Assembly (NCBI GenBank): GCA_913020435.1
Contig: CAJVZZ010000013.1
Coordinates: forward strand, 1 to 64,000
DNA length: 64,000 bases
Origin: an uncultured Flavobacteriales bacterium
Lineage (GTDB): Bacteria > Bacteroidota > Bacteroidia > Flavobacteriales_G > Salibacteraceae
Direction of reading: 5' to 3'
Shown: one piece after another, positions 1 through 8,705 of the stretch
How the letters are laid out: each line of letters begins with the position of its first letter
How positions within the stretch are numbered: position 1 is the first letter of the stretch
Notes under the pieces: generated by a model
What the model saw: only the letters and a program-made list of their open reading frames with translations
The model's database searches: none
Told to the model about the DNA's origin: nothing
Made by a program: the position numbers and the translations under genes

Positions 1-62
1 GTTGAATGTTGAATGTTGAATGTTGAATGTTGAATGTTGAATGTTGAATGTTGAATGTTGAA
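1..62. repeat. Heptanucleotide tandem repeat (GTTGAAT)n, cut by window edge
   Basis: The window opens with eight uninterrupted copies of GTTGAAT followed by a partial ninth that ends in GTTGAAA. The array lies 33 bases beyond the stop codon of the Nramp-like gene on the other strand and continues to the left of the window, so its true length is unknown. It is a simple sequence repeat of the kind prone to slippage. No gene is seen in it. Confidence 0.95.
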
Positions 63-94
63 ATTAAAAACGAAACATTCAAAACTGAAAATTT

Positions 95-1327
95 TCAGAA
101 AAATCGCACCACCAAAAAATAAACAGCAAATCCAGCCAAGAAAACCAAACTTCCAATAGAAAGCAAGTTCAACCATTTGGGTAAATTGTAACCCGTTTCC
201 TTCTTAAGCACAACAAAAGATTTATAATTCAAAAAAGCCAATAAAGGAGTTGTCAAAAATGAAATCGTTGTCGCAAAATCGACCAGTTGTCGCATACTTT
301 CCAAAACAAAGACTAGAATTAACCCAGCTCCAAAAGTTAGAGCAACCAACAAAAATCTATAATTAATACGTCTAGATAGTTTGGTGTCGAATAATTGAAA
401 TGCAACAGCTAAAGACCTAGGAAAAGCATCTAGACAAGTAATACTAGTGCTAAACATAGTTGCTAAGGCAGCAAAACCAATTATAGGCAATGTCCATTCT
501 CCTATTAACCAAGTATAGACACCAATTAATTGCGCGCTAAACGCCACTCCGCCTGCTTGTAATTCATTGCCTGATCCATAGAGTGTAAATGCACCTAATC
601 CTAAAAACAAAAAGGCTAAAACCGCAGTTCCAAAATAGCCAATATGAAAATCAAGATTACTCTGTTTTTCGGGATTTAAGTGCGATTTATTCTTTTCCAA
701 TCGCCATACCGAGTGCCATATCGAAATATCCATTGGGGCAGGCATCCAACCAAAAAAGGCAATTAGAAAAAATAGATTAGACGTGTTAGACCAATCAAAA
801 GCATTAACGGCTTCTTTAGTGCTTTCCGATGCACCTAAAGCAAAAATAAACGTGATTACGGTTGCCAAACTCAGCACAACCACCACCCACTTCATTGCTT
901 TGTCTAAAAACGAATAACCGCTAAACAACAAGAGTAGCATGCATCCAACAAGGATAATTAAAGCCCAAACCTGAGCAGACCACCCGATATTAAACAAATA
1001 CTCAGCTAAGCCACCGGTTACTATAGAAATAGCAGCAATAACAGCGAACATCGTTGAAGCGGTTAAAAAAATAAAAAGAATCAAAGCCCATTTACCTTGT
1101 TTTCTATAACCCTCTAGTATCGTATGCCCTGTTTGATCGGCATACAAGGGTCCCATTAAAAAGAAGGGGTACTTTACCAAATGTGCAATGAGAATAATCC
1201 AAATTAACTCAAAACCAAACTCTGCTCCTGCTCTTGTACTTTGCACCAAATGAGACACTCCAACAGCTGCTCCTGCATAGAGTAATCCTGGACCTATTTG
1301 TTTGAATATTGATTTTACGCTTGACAT
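95..1327 (-). CDS. Nramp-family-like divalent metal transporter lacking the DPGN motif
   Basis: The 410-residue protein has about eleven hydrophobic membrane segments and the opening GPGLLYAGAAVG typical of Nramp (SLC11) carriers, which import Mn2+/Fe2+ by proton symport across the inner membrane. The first helix, however, reads GVSH where classical members have the metal-binding DPGN, and helix 6 reads GWMPAPMDIS rather than the usual MPH motif. It therefore belongs to a divergent Nramp-related clade, and its substrate cannot be stated. Its start codon touches the stop of the upstream GDPD gene (no gap), so the two are probably co-transcribed. Family assignment is fairly sure; transport of Mn/Fe is not. 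Confidence 0.85.
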   Translation of the reverse strand: MSSVKSIFKQIGPGLLYAGAAVGVSHLVQSTRAGAEFGFELIWIILIAHLVKYPFFLMGPLYADQTGHTILEGYRKQGKWALILFIFLTASTMFAVIAAISIVTGGLAEYLFNIGWSAQVWALIILVGCMLLLLFSGYSFLDKAMKWVVVVLSLATVITFIFALGASESTKEAVNAFDWSNTSNLFFLIAFFGWMPAPMDISIWHSVWRLEKNKSHLNPEKQSNLDFHIGYFGTAVLAFLFLGLGAFTLYGSGNELQAGGVAFSAQLIGVYTWLIGEWTLPIIGFAALATMFSTSITCLDAFPRSLAVAFQLFDTKLSRRINYRFLLVALTFGAGLILVFVLESMRQLVDFATTISFLTTPLLAFLNYKSFVVLKKETGYNLPKWLNLLSIGSLVFLAGFAVYFLVVRFF

Positions 1328-2179
1328 CTAATTCAAGATTCTATCCAGATGTTTTAGCTCATCGGTTTGTATATAATCTGGATTCATTTCAATAGCTTCT
1401 CTATTTTTTGATTTTGAATTGGCTCCAAATAAAGCAACGCGCAAATTATTGTCATGGGCTTTTAAAATCTCCGTTGCAGTTATATTATCCATTGACAAAG
1501 TAATTCCGTAGAATCCATATTCCAAAGCCTTTTCAAAAGCATAATCAAAAACATTGTACGCAAATATTTTTAAGCTGGAATTCTTTAGTTGGACTGATCT
1601 AGCAAATTCCAAGTCATTGAATTCTAAAAACACCTGCTTTTCAATTCCCAGTTTTTTTATAATGGCAATTAATGCATTTGAATACGCCTCAATTTTAGCC
1701 TCTGAGAGCATTGATTGATAAGTCTTTATATCCAATACCAAAATCAAATCCGAACTATAATCTAAACACCTCAAGAGCTCATCTAAACTCAATATCTGAT
1801 GTTGAGGAATAGTTACACTAGAAAATTTAGCATCATTAATTTCAGACCACTTTTTTTCGAAAATGTTACCTTCTTTGTTTGAACCGTTGTCTAGTTTTTC
1901 ATTGTGAAAAACAACAAAGACATTGTCTTTGGTTATTTGAATATCTAACTCAACACCATCTGCACCGGAATCGATTGCCTTCTCAAATGATTTAAGTGAA
2001 TTAATTGGAGTAAGCCCTTTAACTCCCATTCCACCATGACCAATAACTTCAATTTCGTTACCATTCAAGTTCTTTATATCAAAGTCTTTTTTGTTGCAAG
2101 ATGAAAATGAGAGTAATATAATGATGCTGATTAAAAAATAGATTCCTTTCGGATTATGAAATTTGAAATTACTGCTCAT
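1328..2179 (-). CDS. Glycerophosphodiester phosphodiesterase family lipoprotein
   Basis: This is a 283-residue GDPD-family TIM-barrel enzyme, which hydrolyses glycerophosphodiesters to glycerol-3-phosphate and an alcohol. The family signature is visible: GHGG near the start of the mature domain, then DGVELDIQITKD and VVFHNEKL, which carry the usual His/Glu/Asp catalytic and metal ligands. The N-terminus is a lipoprotein signal ending LLSFSSC, so the protein is probably anchored in the envelope. I chose the ATG at 2179 because a hydrophobic signal follows it directly. An in-frame ATG at 2233 would add 18 residues with a second hydrophobic run. It lies directly upstream of the Nramp-like gene with no gap. 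Confidence 0.85.
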   Translation of the reverse strand: MSSNFKFHNPKGIYFLISIIILLSFSSCNKKDFDIKNLNGNEIEVIGHGGMGVKGLTPINSLKSFEKAIDSGADGVELDIQITKDNVFVVFHNEKLDNGSNKEGNIFEKKWSEINDAKFSSVTIPQHQILSLDELLRCLDYSSDLILVLDIKTYQSMLSEAKIEAYSNALIAIIKKLGIEKQVFLEFNDLEFARSVQLKNSSLKIFAYNVFDYAFEKALEYGFYGITLSMDNITATEILKAHDNNLRVALFGANSKSKNREAIEMNPDYIQTDELKHLDRILN

Positions 2180-2383
2180 TAGCATCAAAAATAAGCTGAA
2201 AAGTTTCAGCTGTTGCTCAGCCGATAAAACCACGCGCTACAATTGCGCGGGAAATGAGGAAATAAATGGTAGTGTTGTAGAGAAATATGATAAAATGTAC
2301 GATACTATATTTTCGCTGTCATACCTGAGGGGGCGGTAATGTATTTCTTCATTCTAGAAAAATATTAATCATTTGAATTTCAG

Positions 2384-2403
2384 ATTCCTGCCTGCGCAGG
2401 AAT
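2384..2403. repeat. REP-like palindrome, copy 1
   Basis: ATTCCTGC-CTGC-GCAGGAAT is a perfect 8-bp stem with a 4-nt loop, flanked by CAG on the left and GAC on the right. A near-identical copy in the opposite orientation lies at 26491-26516. It sits in the 260-base gap between the GDPD gene and priA, which otherwise holds no gene. It resembles short dispersed palindromes common in bacterial intergenic regions and may also stall or terminate transcription. Confidence 0.75.
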
Positions 2404-2496
2404 GACAAATAGTATTATTTGTTTAAATTTAAAACTCCTAAAAAAATCCAGTTTTCGACTTCTTGTAATCTAACCGAATAGGTTTATTTTGTTGTT

Positions 2497-4968
2497 GTGA
2501 CTACCTACTTCGCAGATGTAATTGTTCCCTTGCCGTTACCCAGACTGTTTACCTACCGTATTCCGTTGGGCATGGAGCAAGATGCGCGTCCACTTATGCG
2601 AGTCGTAGTGCCGTTTGGGCGCAAAAAACTCTATGCTGGACTCATTGCAAAAGTGCACAGCACTCCGCCTGCTCAGTACCAAGCAAAATACATTGAGCAG
2701 GTTTTGGATGAAACTCCAATTATCAACGAGGTCAACTATAAACTGTGGCAATGGATTTCGGACTATTACATGTGTCCAATGGGATCGGTTATGAACGTAG
2801 CCCTACCGGCTGGTTTCAAAATCTCTTCAGAAACTAAAATTACACGCCACCCCGAACTCGACGAAATAAAGGGAAAAGTAAACGACAAGGAGTATTTGAT
2901 TCTTGAGGCTTTGGAATCTCAGACACATTTGAGTTTGGAAGAAATTGCAGATTTATTGCAGCAAAAAACCATTTTACCTACCGTAAATGCAATGATCAAT
3001 AAACGCATGTTGATCACCGAAGAGGATATGAAACTGCGTTTTAAACCGAAAATGGTTCCTTATGTGCGGTTAGTCGAATCGTACCGAAATGAGAAAAAAT
3101 TAAATGAGATCCTAAATGCGCTGAGTTCTGCTCCTAAACAAATGGAAGCACTCATGCAGTATTTAAAAATATCAGGCTGGCATACTGAAAATAAGGTTGA
3201 AGTCCGAAAGCAGATCTTGAATGAGGCAATGCAAAAAAGCGCTAGCTCGATAAAGGCATTGGTGGACAAGGGCGTTTTTGAAATCTACGAACGAGAAGAA
3301 GGTCGGTTAAATCCTTTTGTGCTTGATACCGAACTAAAACTAAAACTGACCGAACAGCAAACTATAGCAATTGAAAAAATCCAAGGGTTTTGGAAAGAAA
3401 AGAAGCCTGTTTTGCTGCACGGAGTTACTTCTTCTGGAAAAACTGAAGTTTATATTCAGTTGATTAAAGATTGTATTCAACAAGGAAAACAAGCGTTGTT
3501 CTTAGTGCCCGAAATTGCGCTGACAACTCAATTGGTAAATCGATTGAAAGCCCATTTTGGAGATCAAATGGGAGTGTATCATTCTCGGTTTAACGACAAT
3601 GAGCGTGTAGAAACTTGGAATGCAATACTGGGTATTCACAAGTATTCAAAATTCAAATTAATTGTTGGTGCGCGATCTTCACTCTTCCTTCCTTTTGATA
3701 AATTAGGATTGATTATCGTTGATGAAGAACAAGAAAACTCCTTCAAGCAATTTGATCCAGAACCGAGGTATCATGCCCGAGATGTGGCCATTGTAGCTGC
3801 AACTATTTCAAAGGCAAACATAGTAATGGGTACCGCCACTCCTTCTTACGAAAGCTATGATAATGCACTGAAGGAGAAATATGGTTTGGTAGAAATGAAA
3901 CAGCGTTTTGGCAATCGTGAAATGCCCAAGATTGAGATCGCTGATCTAAAAAAAGCAAATGCTGAAAAAGCAATGCACGGAAGCTTTTCCCCTGAGTTGT
4001 ATCAAGAAATAAAGCAAGCTTTGGAACGTAAAGAACAAATTATTTTGTTCCGAAATCGCCGTGGATTTGCACCTAGAGCACAGTGCACAACTTGCGGTTG
4101 GACAACCGATTGTAAAAACTGCGACATCAGCCTTACCTATCATAAGTTCAGAAAAGAAATGGTTTGCCATTATTGTGGCTTCAGTGTTCCTTTTCCTAAA
4201 ACCTGTGGACAGTGCGGTTCTCCAACAGTGAACCTACAGGGGCAAGGCACCGAAAAAATTGAAGAAGAAATTTCTGAATTGTTTCCGCATGCTCGGGTAG
4301 CTCGAATGGACTTAGAAACCACTCGACAAAAGCACAGCTATCAAAAATTAATATCAGATTTTGAGGATAGGCAGATTGATGTTTTGGTAGGAACTCAAAT
4401 GCTTTCCAAAGGATTAGATTTTGACAATGTAAGTTTGGTCGGAATCATTAGCGCTGACTCTATTCTCCATTATCCAGATTTTAGAGCTTATGAAAAAGCC
4501 TTCAGTCTAATGGAGCAAGTAGCGGGAAGAGCAGGTCGAAAAAATAAAAAAGGAAGAGTGATCATTCAGTCCTTTGACAATGAAAATCCAATTCTTAATA
4601 AAGTTCAAAATCACGATTATCAAGGCACCTATATAGAACAGTTAAAGCATAGGAAAGAATTCTTTTACCCGCCCTACTCTCGATTAATTCAGATTACGTT
4701 AAAACATAAGGATCCTCAGTTTTTAAGAATTGCTGCAGAACATTTTGGAAAATATTTAAAACCAACCTTTAAAGCAAACATGCTTGGGCCTGAACCCCCT
4801 ACTATTGCTCGAATAAGAAATTGGTACATTGAACACATGCTTCTCAAAATACCAGCAAACCAAACCAACAAAACATTGAAACGTATGATTTTAGATGCAA
4901 TAAATCATTTTAAAAGTCAAAAGGAATTTAATGGTGTTCGTATTATTTTAGACGTTGACCCTCAATAA
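2497..4968 (+). CDS. priA: Primosomal protein N' (replication restart helicase PriA)
   Basis: PriA is the superfamily-2 DNA helicase that recognises stalled forks and reloads the replisome. The 823-residue product has the N-terminal DNA-binding region, Walker A HGVTSSGKTE, the DEEQ box (IVDEEQENSFKQ), and the zinc-binding insert with paired cysteines (CTTCGWTTDCKNC, then CHYCGF and CGQCGS). The C-terminal helicase motifs include GTQMLSKGLDF and QVAGRAGR. The length is normal for the family. The start is GTG at 2497; no upstream in-frame ATG exists in the predicted frame. The TTG start of the PorG-like gene follows 42 bases downstream. Confidence 0.97.
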   Translation: MTTYFADVIVPLPLPRLFTYRIPLGMEQDARPLMRVVVPFGRKKLYAGLIAKVHSTPPAQYQAKYIEQVLDETPIINEVNYKLWQWISDYYMCPMGSVMNVALPAGFKISSETKITRHPELDEIKGKVNDKEYLILEALESQTHLSLEEIADLLQQKTILPTVNAMINKRMLITEEDMKLRFKPKMVPYVRLVESYRNEKKLNEILNALSSAPKQMEALMQYLKISGWHTENKVEVRKQILNEAMQKSASSIKALVDKGVFEIYEREEGRLNPFVLDTELKLKLTEQQTIAIEKIQGFWKEKKPVLLHGVTSSGKTEVYIQLIKDCIQQGKQALFLVPEIALTTQLVNRLKAHFGDQMGVYHSRFNDNERVETWNAILGIHKYSKFKLIVGARSSLFLPFDKLGLIIVDEEQENSFKQFDPEPRYHARDVAIVAATISKANIVMGTATPSYESYDNALKEKYGLVEMKQRFGNREMPKIEIADLKKANAEKAMHGSFSPELYQEIKQALERKEQIILFRNRRGFAPRAQCTTCGWTTDCKNCDISLTYHKFRKEMVCHYCGFSVPFPKTCGQCGSPTVNLQGQGTEKIEEEISELFPHARVARMDLETTRQKHSYQKLISDFEDRQIDVLVGTQMLSKGLDFDNVSLVGIISADSILHYPDFRAYEKAFSLMEQVAGRAGRKNKKGRVIIQSFDNENPILNKVQNHDYQGTYIEQLKHRKEFFYPPYSRLIQITLKHKDPQFLRIAAEHFGKYLKPTFKANMLGPEPPTIARIRNWYIEHMLLKIPANQTNKTLKRMILDAINHFKSQKEFNGVRIILDVDPQ

Positions 4969-5010
4969 ACTTTATAATTTTACTGATTATACAGGCGAAA
5001 TCCGAAACAA

Positions 5011-5937
5011 TTGAAGTACAGTTACTTATATATAATCCTACTATTTCCTGCTTTACTTTTTGGGCAACAAAACAAGCGCAAAAGAAATTTCGGAAAAAAA
5101 AGCTATAATTTTTATAAGCACGAATTTGACGCGGGCGTAGGTGTTCTCAATTATTTGGGTGAATTAGGAGGAAATGATGGTCCTGCAAAAAAGTACTCAA
5201 TTGGAGATTTAGAACCCACACAATTCAAATTTGCTTTTACCGGAGCATGGCGTTACAATATTGCTCCAAAACTTGCGATAAGAACCAGCTATACCGTTGG
5301 TCAAATATCCGGAAGTGATCAACTTACCAATGAACCAACAAGAAACTATAGAAACCTAGCATTTAGAACCAACATAAATGAGCTTATGGTCCTCGGAGAG
5401 TTTTTTGTAAAACGAGCAGATTATGGCCATGGCTTTCATCGAACGGGTGTAACGGGTAAAACGGGAACTAGTATTTCACTGAGTTTGCATACTGGCCTTG
5501 GTCTTCTTAGATTCAATCCTACCTATAATGGAGTGCCACTTCAACCGTTAAATACTGAGGGCCAAGGATTAGTAGGCGCAGAAAGTCCATACAAACTAAC
5601 CACCTTGATTTTGCCGATTGGATTTAATATTGGCTATGAAATTACTAAATGGATGAGAATCGGTATCGATGTAACGCAACGTTTTACAAGAACCGATTAT
5701 CTTGATGATGTAAGCGGCATTTATTACGATAAAGAATTGATTAGAGTTGCGTATGGTGATTTAGCAGCTGAAATGTCGGATAGAACAGAGGGAAGTAAAC
5801 CTTGGACGGAACCAGGAGCACCTAGAGGAAATCCAAAAAACAAAGACAGTTATCTTTCGTTGATGGTGGTTGCTACCTACACACCGTTTATTAAATCCTA
5901 TAGAGCTACTAAAAAAAGGTACAAAGCAAGATTTTAA
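5011..5937 (+). CDS. Outer-membrane beta-barrel protein, DUF6089/PorG-like
   Basis: The 308-residue protein has a signal peptide (YLYIILLFPALLFGQ) followed by alternating amphipathic strands typical of a small outer-membrane barrel. Motifs such as the early GVLNYLGELG and late DYLDDVSGIYYD match the DUF6089 family, which includes PorG of the type IX secretion system. Whether this copy serves T9SS or is a paralogue cannot be told from sequence. The start is TTG at 5011, chosen because the signal peptide begins there. It lies 42 bases after priA and 7 bases before the methyltransferase gene, suggesting one transcript. Confidence 0.75.
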   Translation: MKYSYLYIILLFPALLFGQQNKRKRNFGKKSYNFYKHEFDAGVGVLNYLGELGGNDGPAKKYSIGDLEPTQFKFAFTGAWRYNIAPKLAIRTSYTVGQISGSDQLTNEPTRNYRNLAFRTNINELMVLGEFFVKRADYGHGFHRTGVTGKTGTSISLSLHTGLGLLRFNPTYNGVPLQPLNTEGQGLVGAESPYKLTTLILPIGFNIGYEITKWMRIGIDVTQRFTRTDYLDDVSGIYYDKELIRVAYGDLAAEMSDRTEGSKPWTEPGAPRGNPKNKDSYLSLMVVATYTPFIKSYRATKKRYKARF

Positions 5938-5944
5938 AGGAATA

Positions 5945-6646
5945 ATGGCCTTTCGTTTTAAGCAATTTGAGATCAATCAAGACCATTCTCCTTTCAAAAT
6001 AGGAACCGACGGATTATTACTAGGTGCTTGGTCAACCAATGATTTACCAAAATACATTTTAGATATTGGAACCGGAACTGGCTTAATTGCACTTATGATG
6101 GCGCAGCGCTTTCCGACATCAGCGGTTGAGGCTATTGAGCTGAATTCTGATGCTTTTGAAATCGCAAAATCAAATTTTGTGAATAGTCCCTGGCAGAGCA
6201 AGATTACAATTCACAATGGTGATTTTAAAAACCAACTATTTTCTAAAAAATTCGACTTGATTGTTTCTAATCCACCGTTTTTTAGTGGTAGTAAACTTTC
6301 TAAAAAGGCAGGCAAAAATATTGCTCGACACACTATTGAATTGACGCTAATTGATTTGATTAGAAGAAGCTCTACATTGCTTTCCAAATTGGGTGTTTTA
6401 GGCATTGTATTGCCGTTTGAACTGAAAGATGAAGCTCTATCAATTGGCTCTATATTTAATCTATTTCCAAAACGGATTTGCAATGTGCTGCCTACCCCTA
6501 CTTCAAATCCAAAACGAATTTTAATTGAATTTACAGCATTTGTTTCCGAACTTGAAGAATCAGAACTAATTGTTGAAGAGTTTGGAAGACACCAATATTC
6601 TGCAGACTACAAAGACCTTATCAATGAATTTCTCTTGGATAAATAA
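5945..6646 (+). CDS. trmN: tRNA1(Val) A37 N6-methyltransferase (TrmN6/YfiC-like)
   Basis: This is a 233-residue class-I SAM-dependent methyltransferase. The opening FRFKQFEINQD followed by KIGTDGLLLGAW is diagnostic of the YfiC/TrmN6 group, which methylates A37 of tRNA1-Val. The SAM-binding motif DIGTGTGLIAL and the adenine-methylase motif SNPPFF are both present. I chose the ATG at 5945 rather than the in-frame ATG at 5870, because the longer start would run through the end of the preceding gene and the family begins near FRFKQF. It follows the PorG-like gene by 7 bases. Confidence 0.9.
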   Translation: MAFRFKQFEINQDHSPFKIGTDGLLLGAWSTNDLPKYILDIGTGTGLIALMMAQRFPTSAVEAIELNSDAFEIAKSNFVNSPWQSKITIHNGDFKNQLFSKKFDLIVSNPPFFSGSKLSKKAGKNIARHTIELTLIDLIRRSSTLLSKLGVLGIVLPFELKDEALSIGSIFNLFPKRICNVLPTPTSNPKRILIEFTAFVSELEESELIVEEFGRHQYSADYKDLINEFLLDK

Positions 6647-6680
6647 CGGGATCTGAAAGAACCTATTTTAGTATTGACTT

Positions 6681-6968
6681 ATGATTGAATTGTTATCAAG
6701 TAATCAGTTGTTCTTAATTGCTACAGCTTTAGTTTTTCTTGTAGCGAGTGTTGTCCTTAATTTTTATGAAAAACACAATTATTCTGTGTTCTTTCTTATT
6801 GCTTCGGGTATTTCATTGTTCAGTTTTTCGTCCCTATTAGATCCTTTTCTAAACCTGTGAGATGAGTGCTTTCATGCTTTGGTTGCCAAAAATATGATGG
6901 AACACCCGTTAATACCAACTTTGTATGACAATGCCATTGTAAATATGGCTTACGAAGGTTGGGATTAA
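6681..6968 (+). pseudogene. Truncated GT-C (ArnT/PMT-like) glycosyltransferase with in-frame TGA
   Basis: An ATG at 6681 opens a frame with one hydrophobic helix, then the stretch LDPFLNL-stop-DECFHALVAKNMM followed by HPLIPTLYDN. In polyprenyl-phosphate-dependent GT-C enzymes this loop is normally L(W)DE..HALVAKNM, so the TGA at 6858-6860 sits where Trp (TGG) is expected, a single-base nonsense change. The frame then ends at 6966-6968 after about 95 codons, whereas the family has 450-550 residues. The rest of the gene has been deleted, and the sequence runs straight into the end of the CutA-like pseudogene on the other strand. Confidence 0.75.
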
Positions 6969-6969
6969 A

Positions 6970-7284
6970 CTAAACGACTTTAATATCTTCAGTAAGCTGT
7001 TTTAACTGTTCCCAATCCATATGAACAATAGGCAATGAATAAATCTCGGGTAAATCAGTTGGATACTTTTCATTCAACAATTCATCAATCGTTGTAAATA
7101 AAAGTCACTTTGTTTTGCCAGTTAGTAGAAACAGATCACTCGAAATAATTTTCTCGTTTTCAAGTGACAACCGTTTGTGATTTGGCAAAATATTCAAATC
7201 AATCACGTAACGCTCTTTAATTAGTAATTCGGCAATCTCTAATATCTGCTTCTCAGATGTTGAAGAAACTATTAATTGAATCAT
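6970..7284 (-). pseudogene. CutA-like protein gene interrupted by in-frame TGA
   Basis: On the minus strand a 105-codon frame starts MIQLIVSSTSEKQ and ends with IYSLPIVHMDWEQ, matching the CutA/PII-like ferredoxin-fold family (divalent cation tolerance type). A TGA at 7107-7105 (codon 60) interrupts it inside the conserved strand LTGKTK-stop-LLFTTIDELL, where small residues are usual. Both halves are otherwise well conserved, so this is either a very recent nonsense mutation or a sequence error. The ATG overlaps the tolC-family stop codon (ATGA), placing it as last gene of the exporter operon. Confidence 0.7.
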
Positions 7285-8702
7285 AGTGTCTGATGTAAAA
7301 TTCCGTAAACATAATTAGCTGTAAGCCTAGCTTTCTGGTTTTTACTCATCAACTCTATCAACTTTAACCTTGCTTTCAAATAACCTACTTCTCTGCTATT
7401 CACCATAAATAGTGAACTCTCTCCAGCCTCAAACATTGAACGCTCGCCTTCTAACAATCGATTGTAATCAATAACTGTTTGACGATAGAGTTCAATTTGA
7501 TCTAGGGTTATTCTCCAGCTATTTAATGAGGCTGTAGCTTTATACGATAATTGCTCGCGTTTATTCGCTATTTGAAGTTGTGCTTCATTTTGTTTTATTT
7601 GAGCAAGTTTCAAATCTCCTCGCTCTTTCCTTAGTGCAATAGGCATACTGAAGCTTACGCCCCAATTGTAATTATTTGTTGAATACTCGCTGAACACATC
7701 ATCTCCAACAGGTTGACTAATAGCGTTGTATTTTAAGTTTAAATCCGGTTTCAGTTGCTCTCGTTTCAGACGTGCATCAATCTCCAATGTTTCTATTTTG
7801 TATTGATATTGCAACAGTTCTGGGTGATTTTGAATCAAACTATCCATCTTAGAATAAAAATCACCTGAAAGCTCTTTTGTGTTCATTCCTTCAACGGTAA
7901 ACGGGATGGTAGTTGTTTCTAACTCAAGAGGAATAATTCCGTCCTTCCACAAAAAAACCGCGAGATAGACTGATGAATTTAAAAAATTAAGCTGAAACTG
8001 CTGTAATTCTAAAGAACGGTTTTGCACCTGAATCCAGCTTTCTACAGTATCTATTATTGGTGCATCACCAAAAATGGCCTTGTTCTTCACTCCTTGAAAA
8101 CGCACATTGGCAAGCGAATAACCTTCTTCTAACACAATCATATCATTATACGCTTCAAACCAAGCCCAGTAGGCTTTTCCTGCTTCATATAACACATCAT
8201 TTAAAATGATTTTCTGCTGCGCCGTGCTACTTTCTCTATAAATTTTTGCCCGTTTAAGTTCCGCTCTTCGTTGGTCAATAAACAATCCATTACCTAAAGG
8301 CAACTCTACACCAGCATACCACAAACCACTACCAGGTGTTTTGTTTTCTGGATTTAAGTTGGTTCCTTGATTGTTCTCATAACCTGCTTTTACAGACAAA
8401 CCGAACCAGGTAGGCACTTTTAGACCTGCATCTAGTAATTCATAATATTCATCTCCTTGGAATTGTTTTTGCGAAAAATCACCATATAGTTTCGGATCAA
8501 ATCCACCTTTTGCTTTTAGCAGATTAGCAGCTCCTCTATCAATTGCCAAATCAGCTTGTTTAGAAAGCGGATGATGTTGCTTGACCATGGACATAAACTT
8601 TTGATAAGTAAATACCACCGAACGGCTGTCTACTTGAGCTTTAAGAGACATGAAAGAGGACGCTAGAAATCCAGCTATCAATATTATTGACGAAATTCTC
8701 AT
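7281..8702 (-). CDS. TolC-family outer-membrane efflux protein
   Basis: The 473-residue protein starts with a signal peptide (SIILIAGFLASSFMSLKAQ) and continues with two long alpha-helical, coiled-coil-prone halves separated by short barrel strands, the layout of TolC-type outer-membrane channels. It would form the exit duct for the membrane-fusion and ABC proteins encoded just upstream (3-base gap to the HlyD gene). Its TGA stop overlaps the ATG of the interrupted CutA-like gene. The family call is firm; the exported substrate is unknown. Confidence 0.88.
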   Translation of the reverse strand: MRISSIILIAGFLASSFMSLKAQVDSRSVVFTYQKFMSMVKQHHPLSKQADLAIDRGAANLLKAKGGFDPKLYGDFSQKQFQGDEYYELLDAGLKVPTWFGLSVKAGYENNQGTNLNPENKTPGSGLWYAGVELPLGNGLFIDQRRAELKRAKIYRESSTAQQKIILNDVLYEAGKAYWAWFEAYNDMIVLEEGYSLANVRFQGVKNKAIFGDAPIIDTVESWIQVQNRSLELQQFQLNFLNSSVYLAVFLWKDGIIPLELETTTIPFTVEGMNTKELSGDFYSKMDSLIQNHPELLQYQYKIETLEIDARLKREQLKPDLNLKYNAISQPVGDDVFSEYSTNNYNWGVSFSMPIALRKERGDLKLAQIKQNEAQLQIANKREQLSYKATASLNSWRITLDQIELYRQTVIDYNRLLEGERSMFEAGESSLFMVNSREVGYLKARLKLIELMSKNQKARLTANYVYGILHQTL

Positions 8703-8705
8703 AAA

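Noticed and set aside
2415..2423. TTTGTTTAA motif near priA as a further CarH-type site
   Set aside because: It is a single half-site without a TTAAACAAA partner at 16 bases; such 9-mers occur by chance in AT-rich DNA.
6858..7107. Recoding of TGA (as Trp or selenocysteine) suggested by two internal TGAs
   Set aside because: TGA is a normal stop elsewhere in the window (for example the tolC-family and crtB genes), and one of the two positions does not expect Trp. No SECIS-like structure was recognised.
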